Assembly (NCBI RefSeq): GCF_013387495.1
Contig: NZ_JABZEE010000037.1
Span: 102,825-166,824, forward strand
Origin: Streptomyces sp. PKU-EA00015
Lineage (GTDB): Bacteria > Actinomycetota > Actinomycetes > Streptomycetales > Streptomycetaceae
Reading direction: 5' to 3'
Length of the DNA stretch: 64,000 nt
Within the stretch, counting starts at the first letter, position 1. Each line of letters opens with the position of its first letter. Of this stretch, positions 38,758-48,053 are shown piece after piece. Made by a program: the position numbers and the translations under genes. The notes below the pieces were generated by a model, which was not told the DNA's origin, did not search any database, and worked only from the letters and a program-made list of their open reading frames with translations.

Positions 38758-39839
38758 CGGCCCCCCGGACCCTCGTCGTCCGCCTGGACAGCGCCGGCGA
38801 CGTCCTCCTCGCCGGACCCGCCGTGCGCGCGGTGGCGGCGGGCTCCTCGCACACCGCCCTGCTGTGCGGGCCGCACGGCGAGCAGGCCGCGCGGCTCCTG
38901 CCCGGCGTGGACGAGGTCCTCGTGTACGACGCGCCCTGGGTCGGCCTGGAACCGGCGCCCGTCTCGCACGAGGAGACCCGCGCCCTGCTGACGGCTCTGT
39001 CCGACGGCCGCTACGACCGCGCCCTCGTACTCGTCTCCTACCACCAGAGCCCGCTGCCCGTCGCCCTCCTGCTGAAGCTCGGCGGCGTCCGCTGGACCGC
39101 TGCCGACAGCGAGGACTACCCCGGCGCCCTGCTGGACCTGCGCCACCACCGGCTGCCCCGCCGTCACGAGGCCGAGGCCGCCCTCGACCTGGCCCGGGAC
39201 GCCGGGTTCCCGCTGCCCCCTTCGGACTCCGGGGCGCTGCGCGTGTGCGACCCGCCCGACACCACCCACCTCACGGGACCGGAGCCGTACGTCGTGCTCC
39301 ACCCCGGGGCGGCGGTCCCGGCCCGGTCGTGGAGCGCCGGGCGGGCGGCCCGTGCCGTGGCCGCGCTCACCGCCGCAGGACACCGCGTCGTCGTCACCGG
39401 CGGCACCGGGGAGAAGGACCTCACCGCCCGCGTCGCCGACGACCACGCCCTCGACCTCGGCGGTGCCACCGACCTCCCTCACCTCGCGGGTGTCCTCGCG
39501 CGGGCGAGCGTCGCCGTGGTCGGCAACACCGGGCCCGCGCACCTCGCCGCCGCCGTGGGGACGCCGGTCGCCTGCTTGTTCGCGCCGGTGGTCCCGGCCG
39601 AGCGCTGGCGTCCTTACGGCGTTCCGCACGTGCTGCTCGGCGACCAGCACGCGCCGTGCGCGGGCAGCAGAGCCCGTCGCTGCCCGGTCCCCGGCCACCC
39701 CTGCCTCGACGCCGTCACCGACAGCGCGGTGCTCCATGCCGTCACCGCGCTCGGCGGCGGCCCGGACACCGCAACCGCTCCGGCCGGAGCGGTCGTCCCG
39801 GGCCGGGCATCCGGAACAGAACGAGGAGCGAGCGTATGA
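38754..39839 (+). CDS. Glycosyltransferase family 9 (heptosyltransferase-type)
   Basis: A 361-residue GT9 protein like the ADP-heptose:LPS heptosyltransferases: LVVRLDSAGDVLLAGPAVRA at the N-terminus, YVVLHPGAAVPARSW at the start of the donor domain, VVVTGGTGEKDL, and VVGNTGPAHLAAAVGTPV in the C-terminal half. It should use ADP-heptose made by the HldE/GmhA/GmhB set. Its ATG overlaps the phosphatase stop, and its stop overlaps the next gene. Confidence 0.88.
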   Translation: MTAPRTLVVRLDSAGDVLLAGPAVRAVAAGSSHTALLCGPHGEQAARLLPGVDEVLVYDAPWVGLEPAPVSHEETRALLTALSDGRYDRALVLVSYHQSPLPVALLLKLGGVRWTAADSEDYPGALLDLRHHRLPRRHEAEAALDLARDAGFPLPPSDSGALRVCDPPDTTHLTGPEPYVVLHPGAAVPARSWSAGRAARAVAALTAAGHRVVVTGGTGEKDLTARVADDHALDLGGATDLPHLAGVLARASVAVVGNTGPAHLAAAVGTPVACLFAPVVPAERWRPYGVPHVLLGDQHAPCAGSRARRCPVPGHPCLDAVTDSAVLHAVTALGGGPDTATAPAGAVVPGRASGTERGASV

Positions 39840-40801
39840 ACATCCTGCTGTGGCACGTTCACGGATCCTGGACGACCGCCTTCGTCCAGGGCCCCCACAC
39901 GTACCTCGTTCCCGTCACACCACGCCGTGACCCGGACGGTCTCGGCCGCGCCCGCACCTTCTCCTGGCCCGACGCGGTCCGGGAGGTGACGCCGCAGGAG
40001 CTGGGCCGGACACAGGTCGACCTCGTCCTCCTCCAGCGCCCGCACGAGATGGACCTCGCCGAACGCTGGCTCGGCGGACGCCGCCCCGGCCGCGATGTGC
40101 CCGCCGTCTACCTGGAGCACAACGCGCCCGACGGGAGTGTCCCCGACACGCGGCACCCCTTCGCCGACCGCGACGACCTGACGCTCGTCCATGTCACCCA
40201 CTTCAACCGGCTGTTCTGGGACAACGGCTCCACCCGCACCCACGTCGTCGAACACGGCATCGTCGACCCTGGGCACCAGTACACCGGGAACCTGGCCCGC
40301 GCGGCCGTCGTCGTCAACGAGCCGGTCCGGCGCGGCCGGTACACCGGTACGGACCTGCTGCCGGCCCTGTCGGAGGCGGCCCCCCTCGACGTCTTCGGCA
40401 TGCGTACCGAGGGCCTCGCCGCACACCTCGGCCTCCCCGCCGACCGGTGCCGCACGGCCGATCTGCCGCAGCAGGAACTGCACACCGCCCTCGCGGAGCG
40501 CCGGCTGTATCTGCACCCGGTGCGCTGGACCTCCCTGGGACTGTCCCTGCTGGAGGCCATGCACCTGGGCATGCCCGTCGTGGCCCTCGCCACCACCGAA
40601 GCGGTGGAGGCGATCCCGCCCGGCGCGGGCACGCTGTCCACCCGGCCCGAGGTGCTGGCGCGGGCCGCCCGCCGCTACCTGGCCGAACCGGAAGCCGCGG
40701 CCGAGGACGGCGCGCGCGCCCGCCACGCAGCTCTCGAACGGTACGGGCTCAAACGCTTCCTGAACGACTGGGAGCGTCTGATCACGGAGGTGCGCTCATG
40801 A
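39836..40801 (+). CDS. Glycosyltransferase (GT-B, group 1-like)
   Basis: A 321-residue GT-B-type protein. Its N-terminus (MNILLWHVHGSWTTAFVQG) and VYLEHNAPDGSVPDTRHPFADRDD are typical of an actinobacterial glycosyltransferase subgroup; the C-terminal donor half has YLHPVRWTSLGLSLLEAMHLGMPVVALATT with the EAM-type nucleotide-sugar motif. No signal peptide. Coupled by ATGA overlaps on both sides. Donor and acceptor unknown. Confidence 0.8.
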   Translation: MNILLWHVHGSWTTAFVQGPHTYLVPVTPRRDPDGLGRARTFSWPDAVREVTPQELGRTQVDLVLLQRPHEMDLAERWLGGRRPGRDVPAVYLEHNAPDGSVPDTRHPFADRDDLTLVHVTHFNRLFWDNGSTRTHVVEHGIVDPGHQYTGNLARAAVVVNEPVRRGRYTGTDLLPALSEAAPLDVFGMRTEGLAAHLGLPADRCRTADLPQQELHTALAERRLYLHPVRWTSLGLSLLEAMHLGMPVVALATTEAVEAIPPGAGTLSTRPEVLARAARRYLAEPEAAAEDGARARHAALERYGLKRFLNDWERLITEVRS

Positions 40802-42042
40802 CATCCCTCGGCCCTCTCCCCGTCGGCACACTGTCCATCGCGCTCGTCTCCGAACACGCGAGCCCGCTCGCCACCCTGGGCGGCGTCGACGCGGGCGGAC
40901 AGAACGTGCACGTCGCGCGCCTCGCCTGCGCACTCGCCGACCGGGGCCACAGCGTCACCGTCTACACCCGCCGGGACGCCCCCGACCTCCCGCAGCGCGT
41001 ACGGCTGCGCGACGGCGTCGAGGTGCACCACGTGCACGCGGGACCTCAGGAGAAGATCCCCAAGGACGAACTCCTGCCGCACATGCTGGCCTTCAGCCGC
41101 CACCTCGTCCGCGAGTGGCAGGCGCGCCCGCCCGACCTCGTGCACTCGCACTTCTGGATGTCGGGTCTCGCCTCCCTGGAGGCGGTCGCCGACCTGCGGC
41201 TCCCGCTGCTGCAGACGTACCACGCGCTCGGCACGGTGAAGCTGCGTCACCAGAGGCAGCTCGACACCAGCCCGCCGGCGCGCATCGCCTGCGAGAAGGA
41301 AGTGGGTCTGGCGTGCGACCGGGTGATCGCCACCTGCCGCGACGAGGTCGTCGAACTCGGCAGGATGGGCATCCCGGCCCACCGGATCAGCGTCGTTCCG
41401 TGCGGCGTCGACACCGATCACTTCACGCCGCACGGGCCGGTCGCCGACCGGGGTCCGTACCGCCACCGGCTGCTGCATCTCGGCCGCCTCGTGCCGCGCA
41501 AGGGCGCGGCGGTCTCCATCGCCGCCCTCAGCCGGCTGCCCGAGGCCGAACTCGTCGTGGTCGGTGGCCCTCCGGCGGACCGGCTCGACGACGACCCGGA
41601 GGTCCGCCGGCTGCGCCACATCGCGCAGTCGGAGGGAGTCGCCGACCGGGTCACGTTCACCGGCGGCGTCCCCTCGGAGAAGGTCGCACCGCTGCTGCGG
41701 AGCGCCGACGTGGTGCTCTGCCCCGCGGACTACGAACCGTTCGGAATCGTGCCCCTGGAGGCGATGGCCTGCGGCAAGCCGGTCGTCGCCAGCGCGGTGG
41801 GCGGCCAGCTCGACACCGTCGCCGACCCGGCCACCGGCCGTCTCGTGCCGCCCGGCTCTCCCGATGCCCTCGCCCGCGCCACGGCCGAACTCCTCGCGGA
41901 CCCCGCCCTGCGGGAGACATGCGGGGCGGCAGGCCGCCGCCGCGTCCTCAGCCGCTACGGCTGGCCCAGGGTCGCGGCGGCCACCGAGACGGTGTACGCC
42001 ACGGTGCTCGCCGCCCGCTACGCCATGACAGGAGCGACCTGA
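40798..42042 (+). CDS. Glycosyltransferase family 4 (group 1)
   Basis: A 414-residue retaining GT-B transferase: LGGVDAGGQNVHVARLACALADRGH is the N-terminal acceptor-domain glycine-rich loop, LLHLGRLVPRKG opens the donor domain near residue 223, and EPFGIVPLEAMACGKPVVAS is the E(x7)E signature. Sucrose synthase- and MshA-like proteins share this layout. It likely adds a sugar to the growing heptose/pentose glycan. Start overlaps the previous stop; 96 nt separate it from the GmhA gene. Confidence 0.88.
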   Translation: MTSLGPLPVGTLSIALVSEHASPLATLGGVDAGGQNVHVARLACALADRGHSVTVYTRRDAPDLPQRVRLRDGVEVHHVHAGPQEKIPKDELLPHMLAFSRHLVREWQARPPDLVHSHFWMSGLASLEAVADLRLPLLQTYHALGTVKLRHQRQLDTSPPARIACEKEVGLACDRVIATCRDEVVELGRMGIPAHRISVVPCGVDTDHFTPHGPVADRGPYRHRLLHLGRLVPRKGAAVSIAALSRLPEAELVVVGGPPADRLDDDPEVRRLRHIAQSEGVADRVTFTGGVPSEKVAPLLRSADVVLCPADYEPFGIVPLEAMACGKPVVASAVGGQLDTVADPATGRLVPPGSPDALARATAELLADPALRETCGAAGRRRVLSRYGWPRVAAATETVYATVLAARYAMTGAT

Positions 42043-42138
42043 GACGCACGCCGCCGTGCGAACCCTCGCGCAGCACCGACGCCCGAAGGAGGTGCGGGTC
42101 AGGCCGTCGTCCCGTACGACGCGCCGCCCCCGACGACG

Positions 42139-42771
42139 ATGAGCGAACACCTTGCACTCCAGGACGCGCACCAGCACTGCCAGTCGCTGCAGGACGCGCT
42201 CGGCCGGTTCCGCCGGCACGGCATCGGCCGGATCGCGGACTGGGCCGCACACCTCGCCGCGGTACTCCCCGCCGGCGGCCGCCTGCTGGCCGCGGGCAAC
42301 GGCGGCAGCGCCGCCCAGGCCCAGCACCTCACCGCGGAGCTCGTGGGACGGTACCGGCAGGAACGTCCCGCCTTCTCTGCCATCTCCCTGCACGCGGAGA
42401 CGTCCAGCGTCACCGCCATCGGCAACGACTACGGGTTCGACCAGGTGTACTCCCGGCAGGTGTCCGCGCACGGCCGCCGCGGCGACGTCCTCGTCCTGCT
42501 GTCGACGTCGGGGCGCAGTGCCAACCTGATCTCCGCCGCCGTGACCGGCCGGGCGGCCGGACTGCGCGTCTGGGCCATGACCGGGCCGGGCCCCAACCCG
42601 CTGGCCGAGGCGGCCGACGACGCGCTGTGCATCGACGCCCCGTCCACGGCGACCGTGCAGGAGGCCCATCTCGTCGCCGTGCACCTGCTCTGCGAATGCT
42701 TCGACGCGGCGTCACCGGTCGCCGGGACGGTCGTGAACCGGCCCGTGGCCGTGCACCGGAGGACCTCGTGA
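42139..42771 (+). CDS. gmhA: Phosphoheptose isomerase-type SIS protein
   Basis: A 210-residue SIS-domain protein: LLAAGNGGSAAQAQHLTAEL and VLLSTSGRSANLISAA match the GmhA/DiaA family, and AETSSVTAIGNDYGFDQVYS lies between them. GmhA converts sedoheptulose-7-phosphate to D-glycero-D-manno-heptose-7-phosphate, the first committed step. HldE- and GmhB-type genes beside it make this more likely than DiaA. ATG 42139 has no clear ribosome site; AAGGAGG at 42086-42092 is too far away. Its stop overlaps the hldE GTG. Confidence 0.85.
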   Translation: MSEHLALQDAHQHCQSLQDALGRFRRHGIGRIADWAAHLAAVLPAGGRLLAAGNGGSAAQAQHLTAELVGRYRQERPAFSAISLHAETSSVTAIGNDYGFDQVYSRQVSAHGRRGDVLVLLSTSGRSANLISAAVTGRAAGLRVWAMTGPGPNPLAEAADDALCIDAPSTATVQEAHLVAVHLLCECFDAASPVAGTVVNRPVAVHRRTS

Positions 42772-44171
42772 CCGGGCTCGCGCCGCTCGTGGTCGTCGGC
42801 GACGTGCTCCTGGACGAGGACGTCGACGGCGTCGCCACCCGCCTGTCGCCCGATGCGCCCGCCCCGGTCGTCGACGTCACCGGCGACCGGCGACGGCCCG
42901 GCGGAGCCGGACTGGCCGCCGCGCTGGCAGCCCGCGCCGGCCGGGACGTGACCCTGGTGACCGCGCTCGGCGACGATCCGGCCAGCGAGGTCGTGCGGAC
43001 CGCTCTGCAAGGCCGCGTACGGCTCGTGGAACTGCCGCTCGAAGGCTCGCTCCCCGTGAAGACCCGGGTCCTGGCGGGCGGCCGGCCCCTCGTACGGATC
43101 GACCGCGGCGGCGGCATCCCCGGCACGCCGGACGGTGCCGTCCGCGACGCCCTGGAGCGGGCCCGTGCCGTCCTCGTCGCCGACTACGGGCGGCACACGG
43201 CGCGAGCCGTACGCGACGAACTCGCCGCCGCGGCCCGTCGCGTACCGCTGGTGTGGGACCCGCATCCGCGGGGGGACGCGCCGGTGCCCGGGGCCCGGAT
43301 CGTCACGCCCAACGCGGCGGAGACCCGTGCCCTGTGCAACGCCGACACGGGTGACTCGCTGCGCGCGCACGCCCGTCGGGGCTCGGACCTCGCGGACCGC
43401 TGGCGGGCCGCTGCCGTCGCCGTGACGCTCGGCGAGCGGGGCGTGATGCTGACACTGCCGGGCGGCGGGACGCCGATGCTGGTGCCCGTCCCCTACCGGG
43501 CCGAGGGCGACCCGTGCGGCGCCGGCGACTGCTTCGCCGCCACGACCGCCGCGGCACTGGCCGACGGCGCGCTCCCCGAGGAGGCCGTGCAGCGGGCCGT
43601 GGCCGAAGCGGCCGCGTTCGTCGCGGCGGGGGGTGCCGGGAACTCGGCCCTGTGGCGGACGGCGGCTCCGGCCGCGCCCCCGCGGACCCGCGAGACCGAC
43701 CCGTTCGCCCTGGCCGGCGAGGTCCGCGCCCGCGGCGGCACGGTCGTCGCCACCGGCGGCTGCTTCGACCTGCTGCACGCGGGCCATGTGGGGCTGCTGG
43801 AGAGCGCGCGGCGGATCGGCGACTGCCTGATCGTGTGCGTCAACTCCGACGCGTCCCTCGCCCGCCGCAAGGGTCCGGGCCGGCCGCTCAACCACCTGGC
43901 GGACCGCGTACGCGTCCTCGCGGCGCTCGGCAGCGTGGACGCGGTCGCGGTGTTCGACGAGGACACCCCGGAGGCGCTGCTGAGCAGACTGCGCCCGGAC
44001 GTGTGGGTGAAGGGCGGCGACTACGCGGTCGAGGACCTGCCCGAGGCGGAGGTCCTGCGGGCGTGGGGCGGCCAGGCGGTCGTCCTGCCCTACCTCGACG
44101 GCCGCTCGACGACCCTGCTGGCCCGCCGCGCGGCGCAGGCCGCCGTACGGTCCGGCCCGTCCCCGGCCTGA
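42768..44171 (+). CDS. hldE: Bifunctional heptose-7-phosphate kinase/heptose-1-phosphate adenylyltransferase
   Basis: A 467-residue two-domain enzyme. The N-terminal PfkB/ribokinase-type kinase (about 1-300) includes VVGDVLLDEDVDG, GAGLAAALAARAG and the catalytic GDPCGAGDCFAA. The C-terminal cytidylyltransferase-fold adenylyltransferase (about 325-460) has GGCFDLLHAGHVGLLESA with the HxGH motif and VNSDASLARRKGPGRP. Together these phosphorylate heptose-7-phosphate and later attach AMP. GTG 42768 overlaps the gmhA stop (GTGA) after GGAGGAC. Full length and both catalytic motifs are intact. Confidence 0.92.
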   Translation: MTGLAPLVVVGDVLLDEDVDGVATRLSPDAPAPVVDVTGDRRRPGGAGLAAALAARAGRDVTLVTALGDDPASEVVRTALQGRVRLVELPLEGSLPVKTRVLAGGRPLVRIDRGGGIPGTPDGAVRDALERARAVLVADYGRHTARAVRDELAAAARRVPLVWDPHPRGDAPVPGARIVTPNAAETRALCNADTGDSLRAHARRGSDLADRWRAAAVAVTLGERGVMLTLPGGGTPMLVPVPYRAEGDPCGAGDCFAATTAAALADGALPEEAVQRAVAEAAAFVAAGGAGNSALWRTAAPAAPPRTRETDPFALAGEVRARGGTVVATGGCFDLLHAGHVGLLESARRIGDCLIVCVNSDASLARRKGPGRPLNHLADRVRVLAALGSVDAVAVFDEDTPEALLSRLRPDVWVKGGDYAVEDLPEAEVLRAWGGQAVVLPYLDGRSTTLLARRAAQAAVRSGPSPA

Positions 44172-44225
44172 CCGCCCCGGCACTGCCGGTCCGGGCCGCC
44201 TTCACGCGAGAGAGGTGTACGTGAC

Positions 44226-45305
44226 GTGAGCACGCCCCGCCATGCGGCCCCCCGGGACGACGGCGACCGGGCGGTGGCAGCGAGCCCGCGCGTGCTGGTG
44301 CTGCGCGCACTCGGCCTGGGCGACCTGTTGACGGCGGTGCCCGCGCTGTGTGCGCTGCGCCGGCACCTGCCCGGCCACGACCTCGTGCTCGCCGGACCCC
44401 GCAGGCTGGCGGCGGCGGCCGCTGCCACCGGCCTGGTGGACCGGCTGCTGCCCACCACGGCGACCGGACGGGACGTGCCCGCCGAGCTGGCCTGGAGCGG
44501 ACCGGAACCCGACGTCGCCGTGGACCTGCACGGCAACGGCCCGCCCAGCCACCTGCTCCTCCAGCGGCTCGGCCCCCGACGCCTGCTCGCCTATGCGCAC
44601 CCCGGCACGCCCAGGATCGCCGGGCCGGTGTGGCGGGAGGACGAGCACGAGCGGGACCGCTGGTGCCGGCTGCTCGCCTGGTACGGCATCGCCGCGGACC
44701 CCGGCGAGGTGTGGATCCCGCCCGCGCCCGTCCCCTCCCCGGCCCCGGGCGCCGTCGTGATCCACCCCGGCGCCGACGCGGGCGCCCGCCGCTGGCCGCC
44801 CGAGCGGTTCGCGGCCGTGGCGGGAGAGCTGCACCGCTCGGGCCAGGATGTCGTGGTGACCGCCGGTGCGGGAGAGGGGCCGCTCGCACACCGGGTGGCG
44901 TGCGCGGCGGGCCTGCCGCCCGGGGCGGTGCTGGGAGGCGGGGACGACGTCCCCTTCGAGCGGCTCGCCGCGCTGGTCGGGCAGGCGCGCTGCGTGGTGG
45001 TGGGGGACACCGGGCTCGCCCACCTCGCGACGGCACTGGGCACGCCGTCCGTCGTCCTGTTCGGCCCGGTCGCACCGCGGCTGTGGGGGCCGCCCGCCGG
45101 CGCACGGCACCGCGTGCTGTGGCACCCCGGCGGGGACGACTCGCCCCGCCCGGGGGACGCCCACGGACGGCTCCCGGACGAACGGCTGCTGAGGATCGGT
45201 GTCGACGAGGTCGTCGACGCGGTCCGCGCCCTGCCGGAGCCGGAGCCGGCTCGCTCGCGCGGGCCGGCGGCGGGGCCCGGAAGGACCGCGGTGGCGCAGG
45301 CATGA
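44226..45305 (+). CDS. Glycosyltransferase family 9 (second heptosyltransferase-type)
   Basis: A 359-residue GT9 transferase with VLVLRALGLGDLLTAVPALCALRRH at the N-terminus, VVIHPGADAGARRWP at the donor domain and VVVGDTGLAHLATALGTPSV. It is only distantly like the GT9 at 38754, so the two probably add heptose at different positions. The GTG at 44226 lies 54 nt after hldE. A short Pro/Ala-rich tail ends the protein. It is the last gene of the operon. Confidence 0.88.
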   Translation: MSTPRHAAPRDDGDRAVAASPRVLVLRALGLGDLLTAVPALCALRRHLPGHDLVLAGPRRLAAAAAATGLVDRLLPTTATGRDVPAELAWSGPEPDVAVDLHGNGPPSHLLLQRLGPRRLLAYAHPGTPRIAGPVWREDEHERDRWCRLLAWYGIAADPGEVWIPPAPVPSPAPGAVVIHPGADAGARRWPPERFAAVAGELHRSGQDVVVTAGAGEGPLAHRVACAAGLPPGAVLGGGDDVPFERLAALVGQARCVVVGDTGLAHLATALGTPSVVLFGPVAPRLWGPPAGARHRVLWHPGGDDSPRPGDAHGRLPDERLLRIGVDEVVDAVRALPEPEPARSRGPAAGPGRTAVAQA

Positions 45306-45391
45306 GCCCGCCGCCTCGGCGGCGGCCGCCCCGACCTCGCCGGCGGCAAGGGCGGCCGGCGCGTCGGCGAGCGGTGATCAGGCCGTGGTGG

Positions 45392-46750
45392 TCAGGCGGC
45401 GGTGATCAGGGCCGGGCGCTGTTCGGCCGCGACGGTCTCCTCCGTGCGCAGCACCACGGGCGGGGCCGTACGGCGACGGTGCAGGAGGCAGCCCGCGCCG
45501 ATCGCGCCCGCGATGAGCAGTCCACCGGTGACGAGGGCGCCCCGCGCCCCGGCGAGCTCCATGAGCAGGCCGAGCGCCGGCGGTCCGGCCAGACCCCACA
45601 GGGTGCGGATGCTGCCCCAGACGCCGAGGACACGGCCGCGCAGGTGCGCGGGCGGGTCCGTCTGGAGGACCGTCGTCCCGGCGGTGTCCGACACGGATTC
45701 GACCACGGCCATGGGCAGAACGAGGACCAGCAGCACGGCCAGCGACGGCGACAGTCCCGCCACCACCTGGAGCAGGGCGCCCGCGGCGGCCAGCGTGCCG
45801 ACCAGGCGTACGGAGGGCTTGCGCAGCCGGGCGCCGAGCACGGCGCCGACGATGCCGCCCACCGCGAGAACGGTGGACACCGTGCCGAACGCCCCGGCGC
45901 CTCCGGCGAGCGGACCCGTGACGAGGACCGCCAGGGTGAGGCCGTAGTTGCGTCCGAACATGGCACTGATGCCGCTGATGCCGGCGAGCGCGACCAGGCG
46001 CGGGCGGCGCATGAAGAACGCCAGGCCCTGACGCACCGTCATATCGTCCTGGGGCGCCGCGCCCCCGTCCCCGCGCCGCGGCGCGGGCACTGCTCCGCGT
46101 TCCGCCCGCGGGACCGTCTTGTGCACGGGACGCAGGAAGGGGATGACGCAGGCGACGAACACGAACGAGAGCCCGTTGGCGGCATAGGCGGCGCCGGTGC
46201 CCAGGAAGCCGACCGTCGCACCCGCGAGCGCCGCGCCCGCGAGCCGCCCGGCGTTGTGCACCAAGGAACCCACGCCGATGGCGGAGGGCACGTCCTCGGT
46301 GCGGACCAGGTCGTTGCCCAGCAGCGCACACGCCGGCCCGTCGACCGTGGCGATCACACCGGTGACGGCGGCGAGCGCCATCAGGATGCCGAGGTTGAGC
46401 TGGTCGAAGGCCACCAGGAACGCCGTCAGGAACGCCACGGCACCGAGCAGCGCCTGGCTGGCGGCCGCGGTCAGTTTGCGGGGCCAGCGGTCGACGGCGG
46501 CGCCGCCCGCGACACTCATCAGCAGGCCAGGCGCCGCCTGCACGGACATGGACAGACCCGTCGCCGCAGCGGAGCCCGTGATCTGCAGGACCAGCAGGTT
46601 CTGCACGGTCAGCTGCATCCATGTACCGGCGTTGGAGACGAAGTTCGCGACGGACCACCAGCGCATGCTGCGGTACCTGAGGGAACGCCAGGGCGAGCGG
46701 TCGGTGGCGGACGCGGACGTGCCGGAGCGGACGGCGGAGGAAGAAGACAC
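45392..46750 (-). CDS. MFS transporter (EntS-like multidrug/siderophore exporter type)
   Basis: A 452-residue major facilitator with about 11-12 hydrophobic segments. The block LRYRSMRWWSVANFVSNAGTWMQ at the first membrane segment and AGGAAVDRWPRKL in the TM2-TM3 loop are those of the EntS/MFS-3 exporter group. A cytoplasmic loop rich in Arg, Pro and Gly lies near residues 225-250. It converges on the glycan operon, so export of that product is conceivable but not supported by strand. Start is GTG 46750. Confidence 0.88.
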   Translation of the reverse strand: MSSSSAVRSGTSASATDRSPWRSLRYRSMRWWSVANFVSNAGTWMQLTVQNLLVLQITGSAAATGLSMSVQAAPGLLMSVAGGAAVDRWPRKLTAAASQALLGAVAFLTAFLVAFDQLNLGILMALAAVTGVIATVDGPACALLGNDLVRTEDVPSAIGVGSLVHNAGRLAGAALAGATVGFLGTGAAYAANGLSFVFVACVIPFLRPVHKTVPRAERGAVPAPRRGDGGAAPQDDMTVRQGLAFFMRRPRLVALAGISGISAMFGRNYGLTLAVLVTGPLAGGAGAFGTVSTVLAVGGIVGAVLGARLRKPSVRLVGTLAAAGALLQVVAGLSPSLAVLLVLVLPMAVVESVSDTAGTTVLQTDPPAHLRGRVLGVWGSIRTLWGLAGPPALGLLMELAGARGALVTGGLLIAGAIGAGCLLHRRRTAPPVVLRTEETVAAEQRPALITAA

Positions 46751-47186
46751 AGTGAAGTACCGGGAGGCAGGTGCGGCATACGGCGGACGTCGGACGGCCG
46801 GCTGCTCTGCGCGGCTGATCCACCGGATCTGTCTGGTGCCGTGGCGCCCGGGGGCGGTTCACCCCGGGAGACGGCGTCGACCATCGTGGCAGACCGGAAC
46901 GGACAAGAGCCGCCGCGGGGCGGCGCGGTGACGGCGGCCGGTCCGCACAGCCCTTGTGCCGCCTGGGAATCCGTACTTCTCGTGTGCTTGCTCACAGGGC
47001 CGGCCGGGACGGCAGGGCCGGTGAGCGCGGGGCCGGTGAAGGTGACGGCGGCCACTCCCACGGGCCCCGGGAGGCGGCCTAGTACGGCGTGCCGCGGGCA
47101 CCCGGCGGAGTCACAGTGAGAGACGGAGCGGTTTCCCGGCGCACACGGTGGTACCGGTGACGGTGCAGTCAAGGAGAGGCAGGGAC
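46751..47186. other. Divergent control region
   Basis: About 435 bp between the divergent MFS and SDR genes, with no supported gene. A stretch near 46845-46865 (CCCGGG ... CCCGGGAG) can form a hairpin in the MFS leader. No known riboswitch was recognised. Confidence 0.45.
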
Positions 47187-47933
47187 ATGGGCAGCGCAGT
47201 GCAGGTCGATCTTCGGGGAAAGCAGGCACTGGTGACCGGGGGCGCCCGGGGACTGGGAGCCGCCATCTCGCGCAGGCTCGCCGGGGCGGGGGCGTCGGTC
47301 CTCGCGGCGGACGTACGGAAAGAGACCGCACGGGAGCTGTGCGAGGACCTGACCCGGGCCGGTCACGACGCCCGCTTCGTGGAGCTGGACGTCTGCGACT
47401 CCGCGATGGTCGCGGACGTCTTCCGCGATCTGGACGCGGAAGGGCAGGCGGTGGACATTCTGGTCAACAACGCCGCCGTCGACGTCTCCAAGCCGATCGA
47501 GCACCTGACGGCGGAGGAGGTGACCCGCGTCGTCACCACCAATCTCCTGGGCCCCATGTACCTGTGCCTGGAGACGTATCGCCGCATGATCGCGCGCGGC
47601 GGCGGACACATCGTCAACATCCTCTCGACAGCGGCGAACCGCACCTGGACCGAGGCCGGACCGTACTCGGCGGGCAAGTCGGGCCTGCGCGCGTTCACGC
47701 ACACCCTCTTCAAGGAGGCGCAGCGGGACTGCCCGGGGATCGGCGTCACGGGCATCATCGCCGGCGGCATGGAGACGCCGTTCATCCTGGAGCGGTTCCC
47801 GGACGCCGACGTCTCGATGCTGCAGAGCCCCGACATCGTGGCCGACACACTGCTGTACGCCCTTTCGGTGCCGCCCGGCAGCGCGGTCTCCGAACTGGTC
47901 GTCGTGCCGCGCAAGGAACCGTCCTGGCCCTGA
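47187..47933 (+). CDS. SDR-family oxidoreductase (FabG-like)
   Basis: A 248-residue classical short-chain dehydrogenase: TGGARGLGAAIS (TGxxxGxG) binds the cofactor, LVNNAA is the NNAG-type motif, STAAN carries the catalytic Ser, and Tyr-x3-Lys appears as PYSAGKSG. Acidic residues after the second strand (LAADVRKE) favour NAD(H). Substrate unknown. ATG 47187 follows AAGGAGAGG. Confidence 0.9.
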   Translation: MGSAVQVDLRGKQALVTGGARGLGAAISRRLAGAGASVLAADVRKETARELCEDLTRAGHDARFVELDVCDSAMVADVFRDLDAEGQAVDILVNNAAVDVSKPIEHLTAEEVTRVVTTNLLGPMYLCLETYRRMIARGGGHIVNILSTAANRTWTEAGPYSAGKSGLRAFTHTLFKEAQRDCPGIGVTGIIAGGMETPFILERFPDADVSMLQSPDIVADTLLYALSVPPGSAVSELVVVPRKEPSWP

Positions 47934-47971
47934 CCGCCGCACAGCGCGCTCCGGCACCGGTCGACCGGTTC

Positions 47972-47996
47972 GTATGGGTTTGCCGTACCCGGGTAC
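47972..47996 (+). promoter_or_regulatory. SigB-type stress promoter
   Basis: GTAT (47972-47975), 15 nt, then GGGTAC (47991-47996) fits the streptomycete SigB-family consensus GNNT-N14-16-GGGTAY. It is 58 nt before the DUF2795 start codon. Confidence 0.55.
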
Positions 47997-48053
47997 CCGG
48001 CCCTGCGGCAGGGCAGCCCAAGCACGCGCAGGAACGAAGGAGGCGCCCAGGAC

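Noticed and set aside
42086..42141. Short leader peptide ORF before gmhA
   Set aside because: AAGGAGG overlaps the only GTG, leaving no spacing for initiation; the 16-codon frame has no recognisable feature.
41115..44171. A 1018-codon open frame reaching into the hldE gene
   Set aside because: Before 42768 it is a shadow of the glycosyltransferase and gmhA genes; GTG 42768 with GGAGGAC and the GTGA overlap is the proper start.
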